Position numbers and translations under genes: made by a program
In this document: positions 29,816 through 40,140 of the stretch, piece after piece
Layout of the letters: each line of letters begins with the position of its first letter
Numbering within the stretch: position 1 is the stretch's first letter
Notes under the pieces: generated by a model
Database searches by the model: none
What the model saw: only the letters and a program-made list of their open reading frames with translations
What the model was told of the DNA's origin: nothing
Origin: Betaproteobacteria bacterium
GTDB lineage: Bacteria > Pseudomonadota > Gammaproteobacteria > Burkholderiales > Casimicrobiaceae
Direction: 5' to 3'
Assembly: GCA_009778785.1 (NCBI GenBank)
Contig: WRFN01000011.1
Span: forward strand, 1-64,000
Length of the DNA stretch: 64,000 bases

Positions 29816-31287
29816 CAAGAAACCCCTTCGATAGTTTTTTGTCTGCTGATAAGAGGCAGGGTACTGGTCCAAAACGGGAGCCACAAAATCAAACGCGCGC
29901 CGCTGCGGCCATCAGGCCTTTTTTCAGCAACGATGCGACCGCCGTGCGCCAACACGTACTCCCTGGCAATGGTTAGCCCCAACCCGGAACCTTTAATATG
30001 ATTCTCCGACGGCGGAGCGCCCTGAAAGAATGATTCAAAAATATGCTCACGCTCGCTCTCAGGAATCCCCGGACCTTCGTCGATGACTTCCAGTCGGGCA
30101 CAATCTTTATCAACGCCCATCGACAACCGGATTTTTCCCAGCCGTGGCGAATATTTTATGGCGTTAGAAACCAAATTGTCGATGATCGTCGTAATTTTTT
30201 TGGCGTTGCCGGTCACCAGCAACGGCAACAGTTTTTCCTCGAAAGAAATCAGCCGCGCCCACGCTGCCAGCCGGTGCTCACGAACGACATGATGAACGGT
30301 GTCGCTCAAATCCACCGGCAACAACACGTTGGGTTCCATCACCCGCGACTGGTGATACTGCAACAAGTCTTCGATCATCCGCTGCAACGACAGCGTGTTC
30401 TCACGGACGATGTGGACAATCTCGCGCTGCTCTTCTTTCAACTCGCCGCCGATGCCGTCACGTAACAACTCGGTGCCTTCGCGGATCGCCGTCAACGGCG
30501 TTTTCAGTTCGTGCGACATATTGCGCAAAAATTTCGTCTGCTGCTCTTCGAGCGTTTGCAACCGTGCCCGCAACCATTCGAGCCGTTGCCCCAGATAACG
30601 CAAATCCGAAGGTCCTTGTACCTCGATCTCTTTGGAGAAATCGGCGGCGCCCAGTTGTCGGATCGCCTGATCGATTTGTCGAACCGGGCGAGAAATCAAA
30701 AACGTCAGAAAGGCCGCCAGCAGAATGGCAATCACCAGCGCCGTCCACAACCATATCTGCCAATGTCGTCGCCCCGCGTCGGCGGTTTCCTTCAACTGAT
30801 CCACCGACGTCATCGCCACCGCGTAAGCAGTCTGTTGAACGGCCTGCGCGTCCGTCACAAAAGCGCGATAGCCGGCGATGATTTGCGTCGCGCCTTCCTT
30901 GTCACTCCTGTATTTCTGCAAAAGCTGAAAGAGTGTCGCCTCCTCCGCCACCGCATTCTGCAAAGAGTGATCCTTGTCCTCCGAAACCAGTTGCATCAAC
31001 TGCGCTTGCGTATCGGAAAACACTTCGCGCACTCGAATATAATCGTCGAGCACCGCGTGATCTTCGAGAATCGTGTATTGCCGCGCCAGACGCTCCAGCG
31101 ATCCCGCTTGTTCGAGAAACTGCCGTGATAGCCGCGCCACCGCCACCGAACTGTACACACTCTCCCGACTCTGCGACATCAACTCGTTGAGCGCCGCATT
31201 GAGCTTGTAGAGAGCGAAAAAGAGCGGCAGGCTGACCAAAAAGAAGCCCAAGATGATGAATTTGACTAATGAGCGCGGGTAATACAC
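29815..31287 (-). CDS. glrK: Sensor histidine kinase GlrK/QseE-like
   Basis: FLRNMSHELKTPLTAIREGTELL H-box, N/G boxes DNLVSNAIKYSP and GSGLGLTIAREYV, two TM segments. Confidence 0.9.
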   Translation of the reverse strand: MYYPRSLVKFIILGFFLVSLPLFFALYKLNAALNELMSQSRESVYSSVAVARLSRQFLEQAGSLERLARQYTILEDHAVLDDYIRVREVFSDTQAQLMQLVSEDKDHSLQNAVAEEATLFQLLQKYRSDKEGATQIIAGYRAFVTDAQAVQQTAYAVAMTSVDQLKETADAGRRHWQIWLWTALVIAILLAAFLTFLISRPVRQIDQAIRQLGAADFSKEIEVQGPSDLRYLGQRLEWLRARLQTLEEQQTKFLRNMSHELKTPLTAIREGTELLRDGIGGELKEEQREIVHIVRENTLSLQRMIEDLLQYHQSRVMEPNVLLPVDLSDTVHHVVREHRLAAWARLISFEEKLLPLLVTGNAKKITTIIDNLVSNAIKYSPRLGKIRLSMGVDKDCARLEVIDEGPGIPESEREHIFESFFQGAPPSENHIKGSGLGLTIAREYVLAHGGRIVAEKRPDGRSGARLILWLPFWTSTLPLISRQKTIEGVS

Positions 31288-31335
31288 GATGGCGTCTTCT
31301 TTATGGCAAACTACGAAACGCTCGCCGAGTGTGAA

Positions 31336-31884
31336 ATGTCATATACTGCTACTATACCAGCGATTTTGAACAATACGAACCTTTATCTTCCGTCTTTTCC
31401 GTTTGCCATCATCGCCGCGAAAGCGCGCAACAACGTTATCGGGCAAGCCGGAAACCTGCCGTGGCGTCTGCCCGAAGACCTGCGTCATTTTCGGGAACTG
31501 ACGACCGGTCACGCTGTCATCATGGGACGCAAAACGTGGGCCTCGCTGCCGCGTGCGCTGCCGCAGCGCCAGAACATCGTCGTCACCCGCGACCCCGCCT
31601 ACACCGCCTCCGGCGCCGAAACCGCGCTCACCCTGGAAGCCGCGCTGGCCGCCGTTCGGGAACCTGCACCCGTTTTCTGCATCGGCGGCGCCGAGCTTTA
31701 TCGGCAAGCGCTGCCCCTTTCCGCCGCCCTCTTCCTCACCGAAATCGACGCTGATTTCGACGGCGATACCTTCTTCCCGCCGCTCGATCCCGCCGTCTGG
31801 CGACGCGCCTCCCACGACCCGCACACCCAAACTGCCAGCCCCGGACTGCGCTACGCCTTCAACGTTTACCTTCGGAACGGGTGA
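31336..31884 (+). CDS. folA: Dihydrofolate reductase
   Basis: FAIIAAKARNNVIGQAGNLPWRLPEDLRHFRELTTGHAVIMGRKTWASLP; start approximate. Confidence 0.95.
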   Translation: MSYTATIPAILNNTNLYLPSFPFAIIAAKARNNVIGQAGNLPWRLPEDLRHFRELTTGHAVIMGRKTWASLPRALPQRQNIVVTRDPAYTASGAETALTLEAALAAVREPAPVFCIGGAELYRQALPLSAALFLTEIDADFDGDTFFPPLDPAVWRRASHDPHTQTASPGLRYAFNVYLRNG

Positions 31885-32069
31885 TGAGAAGACATCAGGG
31901 TGGGCTTGACGCCGAACCCTCCTCGCGGTTCCGGTAAGGGCGGCATTCTGCCGCCTCGTCGCCCCCAACCCACGCGCCATGATCCCCTCATTCCTCTTCA
32001 AATCCTCCCCGCAAACGCCAAAATTTTGCGATAATGCCGCCTCAGCGCAAAAGCGCGCCAACGCATTTG

Positions 32070-32156
32070 GCCGGGATGGCGGAATAGGTAGACGCAGCGG
32101 ACTCAAAATCCGCCGGTAGTGATACTGTGAGGGTTCGAGTCCCTCTCCCGGTACCA
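32070..32156 (+). tRNA. tRNA-Leu(CAA)
   Basis: gccgggatggcggaataggtagacgcagcggactcaaaatccgccggtagtgatactgtgagggttcgagtccctctcccggtacca; anticodon loop CTCAAAA; long variable arm; encoded CCA. Confidence 0.95.
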
Positions 32157-32357
32157 AGATAGAATCCAGCAACATCCAAGGAAGTCCGGCAAAGCCGCTT
32201 GATGAATTCATCGGGCGGCTTTGTGTTTTTCGCACCTTCTCCGACCAATGAGCATCGATTGCAAAAGCTTATCTCTAACACGAGTCGAGTGCTACTTATA
32301 GTCTGTAGCACCATAGTCATCTTTCAGGAAAAATATACTTTTTAAGCTGTTCTGACG

Positions 32358-32612
32358 ATGCCAAGAGCCCCAAGCTTTTCACTCCGCAGTATTCTTGCTG
32401 AAAATGTCCGTGCTTTTAGAAAAGTTCATGGTCTTTCGCAAGAAGAGTTAGCCGATCATTGCGATTTGCACCGCACATACATCGGTTCGGTGGAACGTGA
32501 AGAGCGTAATGTTTCCTTGAGTACCTTGGAGACCCTTTCCTTGGCTCTCGGTGTTAGCGTCGCGGAACTGTTGACACCGAGAGTAGAGCATGGCTCCAAA
32601 GACCCCTCTTGA
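32358..32612 (+). CDS. XRE/HTH_3 regulator, probable R-M controller (C) protein
   Basis: ILAENVRAFRKVHGLSQEELADHCDLHRTYIGSVEREERNVSLSTLETLSLALGVSVAELL; overlaps the next ORF by 23 nt. Confidence 0.85.
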   Translation: MPRAPSFSLRSILAENVRAFRKVHGLSQEELADHCDLHRTYIGSVEREERNVSLSTLETLSLALGVSVAELLTPRVEHGSKDPS

Positions 32613-33696
32613 TTACAAAAAAGCCATTCAAGTATCCGGTTTTGATATTTATCATCCAGTTGAAGTTGGCGACGCCAATTTCTGGATACCCACGTCCCAC
32701 CTAGAAACATTGCTTGATCACGCCCTTTCAGGGCTTGATCTGAATGGATTGGCGTTGCGAACGCGCTCGAAAGCTATCAAGACGGCCGTTTGTGAAGCTC
32801 TTGGCTATCCTGTTCCAAAATCGTTTATAAAAACACAACCACGATTTCCTGGACAGCAACTTGATACCTACACGCAAAAATCAAATAACTTGCAAATCTG
32901 GAATGAGGAACTATCCCCCGCACGGCGTTATGCGATCATTCAAATTTCCGATCGAGACATTGTCTTGAAAGTTAGGGTAGTGACTGGCCAGGATCTTGCG
33001 CTGTTGGATACGACTGGAACAATCACAACAAAATACCAAGCAAAACTTGCTCTGCGCACCTCCACGTTTGAGCTGGTTTCAGATCAAGATACCTCACCTT
33101 TGTTGCCCCATACACATTTGGGAGTGAGGTTTGGCTCGACAATCAGCCCCATAGATGAACCAGAATCTGGCACATTGATGCCCATTCAGGAGATTTTTAA
33201 ACGGTTATCAACGCTGATTGGCACATCGTTTACCGACCCGGGCATGGATCAAGAACGTAATCGCGGTGCAGTACTGCATCGCATGATTTGTAAATGTCTG
33301 GGGTATTGCCGCTATGAAGAAAATGGACAGTTTCCCGATCTTCGCCACCAGTTGTTGGAAGTCAAGCTTCAAACATCGCCCACCATCGATCTGGGACTGG
33401 TGTTGCCCAGTAGTACAGGTTATCTCGATATTCGGAAAATTGGCGATTGTCGCCCTCGATATCGAGATACGCGTTACGCAATTTTTCACGCCACAACGAA
33501 TAACGGGCAAGTAATACTTACCCATTTATTTCTGACGACTGGTGCTAATTTTTTCAAGCGATTTCCACGCTTTAAAGGCAATGGAATCAACGGGAAAATC
33601 CAAATCCCACTACCACGAAATTTTTTCGGCAGGCAACCCAAAAATGCGCCAAATTCGCGCATCAAGATCGGCAATAAGTTGACCGATCTCCGCTGA
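32590..33696 (+). CDS. Putative type II restriction endonuclease (PD-(D/E)XK-like)
   Basis: Between C protein and methylase; candidate active site FPDLRHQLLEVKLQ. Confidence 0.65.
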   Translation: MAPKTPLDYKKAIQVSGFDIYHPVEVGDANFWIPTSHLETLLDHALSGLDLNGLALRTRSKAIKTAVCEALGYPVPKSFIKTQPRFPGQQLDTYTQKSNNLQIWNEELSPARRYAIIQISDRDIVLKVRVVTGQDLALLDTTGTITTKYQAKLALRTSTFELVSDQDTSPLLPHTHLGVRFGSTISPIDEPESGTLMPIQEIFKRLSTLIGTSFTDPGMDQERNRGAVLHRMICKCLGYCRYEENGQFPDLRHQLLEVKLQTSPTIDLGLVLPSSTGYLDIRKIGDCRPRYRDTRYAIFHATTNNGQVILTHLFLTTGANFFKRFPRFKGNGINGKIQIPLPRNFFGRQPKNAPNSRIKIGNKLTDLR

Positions 33697-35397
33697 CGGT
33701 GTTTTTGCGTGAATTTCCTTTGCTAAAGCAATGATTTCGACAGATGCTTCACTTTTTGGATTGGGCAATGGAAACAACTCTACATATTGAGTAATGAAGC
33801 GCCGCCTTCCAGCGTAAAGCTTATTATTGAATCGGTGATCATAGAACGCTTCTATGAACGTGGAGTTAGCCACCGCAAGCGCCAACCACAACAAGTCCTG
33901 ATCAATTCCATTATTACATTGTAGCCAATAGCATTCGCCGTTAACAACACCACCGTCCATATCAAGCCAAAAAACTGGTTTGTCGGAAATATCAGGAAAA
34001 ACAAGCTTTGGCAACGACCACGCAGCAGGATTTTGCGGTACCCATAACTCATACCACTGACGACCCGCCTCAATCAAATAAGTGCGCGCCTCAAGCGCCT
34101 CACGGTGCTTTTTTAGGTAACTCTCCGCCTTGGGATAGCGCTTTAAATCAACAGCAGCGCGACCATTTTCCGTAACTTCATGCGGATAAAGAATTTCTTT
34201 GCTGTTTTTTTCGCCCGAATCAATAGCCTTGAAGCGACGTGCGCATTTTCTAGTAATCAAGGGGCGAAGCAATTCAGGCCGTCCGCCAGATAGATTATTC
34301 CAATCGCTACGAATGAAAATCTTATCCGCCGTTGATTTGACGCCAACCCTTATTTTTCCTATTTGCTGAAACGTGCCCCATGTATGAGCATTGACTATTG
34401 TCAACCATTGATCCGTAGCCTGAGTAGCGATACGCCAAACTCCTTCAATATCGCCTCCGTTATCCAAAACACCATGACGAACCCGGAAATGTCGGCCATC
34501 CGCGATTGCAATAACGGCGCTATTATCCATCTTCAATGCTGATAATACATTTGTAGCCTTTCCTTCGGCAACATCACTCGTTTGATAAATTGATGAAAAA
34601 GAAATTTCCTTTGCCGGAAATCGCCGTAAATCAGACTTACCACGAACCAAAAGCACTGCGGGCAAAACAGCGGCGTTGAAAAGTTTAGTGTCGCCAAGAT
34701 CCCAAACATGCAAAATATTAAAACGAGACAGCATGGCACGCCGAACTGCCTGCCCTGATTTTGTGGTCATAAAACGATTGGAGGTAATTATCCCTGCTAC
34801 GCCATTTGCCGCCAATATCTGAGAAATTCCGAGTAAAAATGGATAGTAAAGATCAATTCGACCAGTCAGATCAAAACTTTTGGCTATCTGTTGCGCCTGT
34901 TGCTTACCCATGATTTGTGTGCGCACATATGGCGGGTTAGCGATTACCAAGTGGTAACGCTCTTGCTCCACTCCATCCGCAGAAAACAAATTATCATTGT
35001 TTTGCAGGGTCAAAACATGATCCAAAAAATCCTTCCTCTCTAAACGTATATCCAGATTAGGAAAGCTCTTAAAAAGGCGTCGAGAGGCTCTTTGAATTGC
35101 TTCTGAATTTTTATCATAACCCACCACCTCAACACGTTCTCTAAGAGTAAGTGAAAAGCTTTGGATTAGCACATCAAGTAAAGCCCCATCACCGCATGCG
35201 GGATCAAGAACACGGATTTTTCCGCTCTTGGGCAAGTCAGCTACCTGAAGTATTTTCTCAGAAACAAACTGCGACAAAGACATGGGGGTATAGGTTACGC
35301 CATCAGCTTTCTGCCGATCAACATCGCTGTATCTTGGCACACTAGTTACTATATTAAGCATCGGCTGGCACCCAAAAATGATACTCACAGTCATCAT
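33610..35397 (-). CDS. N6-adenine DNA methyltransferase (Eco57I/TaqI-like class I)
   Basis: VLDPACGDGALLDVL (motif I), LVIANPPYVRTQIMGKQ (motif IV NPPY), C-terminal target-recognition-like region. Confidence 0.9.
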   Translation of the reverse strand: MMTVSIIFGCQPMLNIVTSVPRYSDVDRQKADGVTYTPMSLSQFVSEKILQVADLPKSGKIRVLDPACGDGALLDVLIQSFSLTLRERVEVVGYDKNSEAIQRASRRLFKSFPNLDIRLERKDFLDHVLTLQNNDNLFSADGVEQERYHLVIANPPYVRTQIMGKQQAQQIAKSFDLTGRIDLYYPFLLGISQILAANGVAGIITSNRFMTTKSGQAVRRAMLSRFNILHVWDLGDTKLFNAAVLPAVLLVRGKSDLRRFPAKEISFSSIYQTSDVAEGKATNVLSALKMDNSAVIAIADGRHFRVRHGVLDNGGDIEGVWRIATQATDQWLTIVNAHTWGTFQQIGKIRVGVKSTADKIFIRSDWNNLSGGRPELLRPLITRKCARRFKAIDSGEKNSKEILYPHEVTENGRAAVDLKRYPKAESYLKKHREALEARTYLIEAGRQWYELWVPQNPAAWSLPKLVFPDISDKPVFWLDMDGGVVNGECYWLQCNNGIDQDLLWLALAVANSTFIEAFYDHRFNNKLYAGRRRFITQYVELFPLPNPKSEASVEIIALAKEIHAKTPSAEIGQLIADLDARIWRIFGLPAEKISW

Positions 35398-35616
35398 TTT
35401 ACATCACCACATGATTTGGCGAAAGTAAAATGCAATGATTGGAACTAAAACATTCGACTGGGCAGCGGTGAATACGTCAGGACTGACGATTTCATCAGCG
35501 GCATGACGCCAATGTACGGCCTTTTGCGATGCGGCGCAAGGGAATACCGGCAGGAAAGGGTTTTGTCGATCTCCTCATTTCTGCCTGTACGGAAATCAAA
35601 CGACTTTCTATATTGC

Positions 35617-36741
35617 TCAATGGGCGGCGGCGCTATCGTCCGACTGCGCCGCTTGCGCGCGAGCGCCTTGATCGAGGTCGATCACGGCATCAACAACGTG
35701 CAAATAGGTTGCGATGTTTTGGTGAAATCGCGTCAGCGCTTCGCGCGCGGCTACCGGATCGCGGTAGCTGGGCGGCGTGAACAAGCTGCCTTTGCCGGTC
35801 GGCAAAGCGATGAAGAAGCGTTTGTCCTCGGTCATCACTTCGGGCGTGCCGTAAATCGTGGCCAAATGAAGAAAGCGTTCCATGAACGCTGGGGTCAGTA
35901 GCGCGCGCGCCGAAACCTGATCCGACGAATGAACTTGAAAGGTCTTGGCGAACGCGGGGTCTTCGAGATGCACGCTTTGCAAACCGTCGAACAAATGTTC
36001 GGCGAAGTTGCTGATCGCGCCTTGCGCCGAAACGACGGTGACACCTTGCAGCCCTCGCGGCAACGTCAACGCGATCATGATGCCGCCGAAGATCAATACG
36101 GTTTGCTTTCCTTCTCGAGCCGTTATGTCCAGATCGAAGATCGACAGCGGGATACCGCGATAATCGCCATGAATTTCATCGGTAGAGTTGGAGTAGTCCC
36201 AATGAGGAAAAAGATGGTAGCGCTTGAATTCGTCCAGCGACGGTTGCGAAGATCGCCATTCGAGATGCCCGCCGAAGCCCGCCAGAAGTGTCGGCATCAC
36301 CCGCTCTTTGAAGAGTTTGTTGTAGGCTTTGACGACAAGTTGCGCAGCCGTCCACGCCCAGAGGCCGCCAAAGGCAGCGCCCACAATGGCAAATTGGATC
36401 ACTTTCCCGACACCAAAAACGACATGATGGCGATCTGTGGTTCCGAAAAGAAACCACGACAAAAGCAGGCTCAGTAAAACGCCGATGGGAACGCTTTTTA
36501 TCCCTACCGAAAAAAGCCGTTCGTAAACCTGTTTCTTGGTTTGTTGCCGCACGGTTTCCAACTCAGCGAGGGTGGCCTTCAGCGCAGCATCGGGTTCATA
36601 AGGCGTGGCCGGTTGGGAATCGGCGAGGGCGTTCGGCCGTCTGCCCGTCATCCCGCCGATGATTGTCTGTAGCGCCTGCTGCGCCTGAGCATAGGCTTCG
36701 GCGTTTTTATCGCGGCGGGGGTCTTCGTGGTCGTCGCTCAT
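35617..36741 (-). CDS. DUF3137-family membrane protein
   Basis: Two TM segments, RGIPLSIFDLDITAREGKQTVLIFGGIMIAL; adjacent to lemA. Confidence 0.7.
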   Translation of the reverse strand: MSDDHEDPRRDKNAEAYAQAQQALQTIIGGMTGRRPNALADSQPATPYEPDAALKATLAELETVRQQTKKQVYERLFSVGIKSVPIGVLLSLLLSWFLFGTTDRHHVVFGVGKVIQFAIVGAAFGGLWAWTAAQLVVKAYNKLFKERVMPTLLAGFGGHLEWRSSQPSLDEFKRYHLFPHWDYSNSTDEIHGDYRGIPLSIFDLDITAREGKQTVLIFGGIMIALTLPRGLQGVTVVSAQGAISNFAEHLFDGLQSVHLEDPAFAKTFQVHSSDQVSARALLTPAFMERFLHLATIYGTPEVMTEDKRFFIALPTGKGSLFTPPSYRDPVAAREALTRFHQNIATYLHVVDAVIDLDQGARAQAAQSDDSAAAH

Positions 36742-36812
36742 GGTTTTTCGCTCATCAACGATGGCACGCGCTTACGCTGTCGGCGCCGCCGGTCATCACG
36801 ATCAACCACACG

Positions 36813-37385
36813 TCACAGATAATCCGCCGCGTTCACGGGGCTGCGGTATTCGGCGGGCGCTTCGAAAAAAGGCGGCATCTGGGTCACTCCGGCGAGCGGC
36901 GCGATCATTTGGCCGGGAAAAATCCGGCAAGCGTTGCGCAAACTGACAACGGCGGCGTTGTAAAAGCGACGCGCAGCAGCGACATTGGTTTCCACTTCCT
37001 GATAGGTGGTCTGCGCGTTCATCATTACCGCGTCGCTCTTGAGTTGGGGGTAACTTTCGGCGACGGCAAACAAGCGTCCCAAGCCCGCCGAAAGCTGGTT
37101 CTCGGTGTTGAATTTTTCGGCGAGCGTTTTGGGGTCGGCGTCGCTGAGTTTGCCTTGCGCGGCACTACGAAGCCGCGTGAGGTCGTCCATTAAATCTTTC
37201 TCGTGGCTCAAGAACCGCTTGGCAATTTCGAGCACATTCGGAATCAGTTCGTGACGCTGCGTCAGTTGCACGTCGATGTCCGACAGCGCTTCGTCCACCT
37301 GATTTTTGCGCTTGACGATGGCGACGTACCAAGCGAATACGGCAACAACAATGGCGACCACTACAACGATAAGTATGGTGTTCAT
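36813..37385 (-). CDS. LemA family protein
   Basis: YVAIVKRKNQVDEALSDIDVQLTQRHELIPNVLEIAKRF. Confidence 0.93.
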   Translation of the reverse strand: MNTILIVVVVAIVVAVFAWYVAIVKRKNQVDEALSDIDVQLTQRHELIPNVLEIAKRFLSHEKDLMDDLTRLRSAAQGKLSDADPKTLAEKFNTENQLSAGLGRLFAVAESYPQLKSDAVMMNAQTTYQEVETNVAAARRFYNAAVVSLRNACRIFPGQMIAPLAGVTQMPPFFEAPAEYRSPVNAADYL

Positions 37386-37572
37386 GGGATGCTTTCTCTT
37401 AATGCCGGGATGGATATTTCAGGGCGAGATTGAAGTCGATACGGTAAGGTTGACTGTTGACGTTTTGTTCTTCCAAACAAGTTTGCCGAAGCCCCGCGTC
37501 AGGCGGCGCTTCGACAGATTCAGAACGAGCGAACACGGGCGCGCCGTGCTCGCTCACGGAAGCGAAAGCGCG

Positions 37573-38169
37573 TTATTTCCTTTCGTTCCTGTCGTTCTTT
37601 TCCCTGCCTTGTTGCTGCTGAACCGGAGCACCGGAGTGCTGCTGCGGTTGCGGTTGCGGACGTTGTTGCGGGCGCTGTTGCGGCGGCGGCGCGTTATGGC
37701 GCTCGTCCTTGACTACCGGACGACGGTTGTCGTTACGCTGCGGCGCACCACGCCGATCTACCGGCGGACGGCGAACGTCGTTCCGGCGCTCGAAATCGGC
37801 GCGCCGACTATTATAGTAGCTGCGATGGCTCCGGTAATGCGGAACATAAACGTTCTGATACCAGTTGCGATTGACGAAATACACCGGACGATTGCAGGCG
37901 TTGTACATTCCGCAATAGCTGCCCCAACTGGCGTACTGTGCCGGCGGCACATAGAGATAGACCGGCGCCACACCCACTGCGACCGGTTGAATGGCCACCG
38001 GTTGTTGGTACACCAACTGCGGCGGCGGCGCATCGCCGATGTCGATGGCGCCATAGAACCCGGGCGCGCCGACCGACACGGAGACTGATGTTTGCGCCGA
38101 GCTCGCGGCGGCAGCGGCAGCCAGAATCACGCCGACGCTAACGTAGAAAAAACTTTTGACTTTCATCAT
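37573..38169 (-). CDS. Exported hypothetical protein with Pro/Gln/Arg-rich tail
   Basis: Signal peptide; tail PPPQQRPQQRPQPQPQQHSGAPVQQQQGREKNDRNERK. Confidence 0.7.
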   Translation of the reverse strand: MMKVKSFFYVSVGVILAAAAAASSAQTSVSVSVGAPGFYGAIDIGDAPPPQLVYQQPVAIQPVAVGVAPVYLYVPPAQYASWGSYCGMYNACNRPVYFVNRNWYQNVYVPHYRSHRSYYNSRRADFERRNDVRRPPVDRRGAPQRNDNRRPVVKDERHNAPPPQQRPQQRPQPQPQQHSGAPVQQQQGREKNDRNERK

Positions 38170-38382
38170 GCTTCCTTTCGTTCAAAAAAAGAGAGGTAAA
38201 TGAGATAGTATGAATTTCGGGTAGGTGTTTGTGCTCACCAAGTACAAATTTCTTTTCACTTTCTTTGACTTGGCGCAAGTTCATCACCCCTGTCGTCGTA
38301 ATCGGCAAACTTGTCTTCAATCCCCGACAGTCCGGTTATGCGCCATGTTCACACATCAATCAAAGCCACCCTGACGCGCCGA

Positions 38383-38985
38383 TCACTGCTCCGCCGGCGC
38401 CTGCACGCGAATCGAATTGTCGTAAGTAATCTTCTGTACAGTGTGCGACTTTTTGCCCAACGCCTCCCCGTCGCTCTCGCTTCCGACCAACTGACCGGCC
38501 GCGTTCAAATAAAACCTGCCGTGACTGATAACGTGCAGGCCGCCCATGTCCATATCGAAATCCGCGTGATAAGCGCGCACGGCCTGACCGTTGAACGTCG
38601 TCATGCCCTCATCGCGCACTTCCTTCGCGTTACGCAACATTTTGTCGCGCATCGACGCTTCCGAGTTCTTCATGTTCGGGCGATTCGGATCGCTCGGCGA
38701 TTTCATCCACTTTCCGTTGCCCGCCCGCATCCAGCGCGCGTCCGGCAACATGATCATCTCGTGCGTGTCCATTTTCATGTGAGACCGATCCGGGCCGTCG
38801 TGCTCCACCACGGATTTGATCACGCTACCCTTCTCGTCGGTAATAGTCATTTCCGCGCGATAGCGCGCGTTTTCCATTTTCTTCATCGCCGCCGACACAT
38901 CGTCGAGAGGAGCGGCCAGCGCAAGCGGCGACAACGCCGCACTGAACGCCACAAGCAAAACCACCGATTGACGCCATGACATGAT
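38383..38985 (-). CDS. Exported hypothetical protein (LolA/LppX-like fold possible)
   Basis: MSWRQSVVLLVAFSAALSPLALA signal peptide then SAAMKKMENARYRAEMTITDEKG; start chosen at the internal Met before the signal peptide. Confidence 0.6.
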   Translation of the reverse strand: MMSWRQSVVLLVAFSAALSPLALAAPLDDVSAAMKKMENARYRAEMTITDEKGSVIKSVVEHDGPDRSHMKMDTHEMIMLPDARWMRAGNGKWMKSPSDPNRPNMKNSEASMRDKMLRNAKEVRDEGMTTFNGQAVRAYHADFDMDMGGLHVISHGRFYLNAAGQLVGSESDGEALGKKSHTVQKITYDNSIRVQAPAEQ

Positions 38986-39499
38986 TTTCTCCCAGCCCGA
39001 CAGCGAAACAACGCTGCCCGCAAGGCTCACTAAAAAGCCAAATAATTGCCATGAATCATGCCAGAACTGCGCCAACTTTCACAATCGACGCCAAAAGAAA
39101 TGGTTGGGACTCGCTTCGCTGTTGCCGGTAAGCAACAGTCAAGCCCGCGAAGTTTTGTCGATTCCGGATGCTCCGCAGGAGCGGCATCCTGCCGCCCGCA
39201 AAAATTCGTTTGCGCCGAAATGCAGGACGAATCAGGCCGCAGGCCGTTCACCATAGCCCGTCAACTTATCGCGACCATTCTCGATGGACCGATTTTTATC
39301 TGCGGGAGAAAAAAGATAAGATACGTCAACGCGGCGATTCGCCGATGATTGGCGCGATGATTTTTATATTGAAAGAGATACGGCGGACGGCGGCCTTATC
39401 CGCCCACACTTCTTCATGTGCATTGCGGCAGACAAGCCCGGCGTAAAAGGTTTTTCATCGCAGGCGAAATTCAACGCAACATCAGGATAGAGGTGAATC

Positions 39500-39874
39500 A
39501 TGGCATGGTATGTTGCAAGTGTGATAATGAGCATCAAGAAAAAGGAAGGGAAACAGAAGAACCTGCCTGTTTACGAAAATTTTGTTCTCGTTGAGGGTGA
39601 CGACTCGGATCAAGCATTGGAAAAAACGATCGCTATTGCAAGAAATGAGGCATCTGCCAATGGCAACATGTGGCTCGACGGCAAACCGGCAAGAATGGTG
39701 TTTGAGGGGATCCGAAAACTCATCACCATCAGCAATCCTGTGGACAGGGATTTGGATTCGTCTCCTCCCGCCACGGGAACGGAATTGACTTATTCTCAAT
39801 ATCTGATAAAAACCAAAACGCAACTGAAGCATCTTGTCTCGGGGAAAGCTGTCAACATCAAATACATCGAGTAG
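39500..39874 (+). CDS. Hypothetical protein, DUF4288-like
   Basis: MAWYVASVIMSIKKKEGKQKNLPVYENFVLVEG. Confidence 0.55.
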   Translation: MAWYVASVIMSIKKKEGKQKNLPVYENFVLVEGDDSDQALEKTIAIARNEASANGNMWLDGKPARMVFEGIRKLITISNPVDRDLDSSPPATGTELTYSQYLIKTKTQLKHLVSGKAVNIKYIE

Positions 39875-40140
39875 CAAGCGTAGAATGGGACGCGCAGCGC
39901 CGTGTCGCAGAAACTCAAAGGGAGTCTCGGAATGAAAATTCAAAACACGGACAAACCCCCTCTTCAATATTTTATTGGATGAACCAGAGGTTAACCGATA
40001 CGGGCATAATGAGTTAACCCGCTTTGGAATTTTGCGTATTGCCGTATCAAATCTGGCATTACGACGGCAAGGCGTAGAAATCGCTTGTTGACCTTGTGGG
40101 TTTGTACAAGAGAGATGAGCACTAATATGAAAGAGAATTC

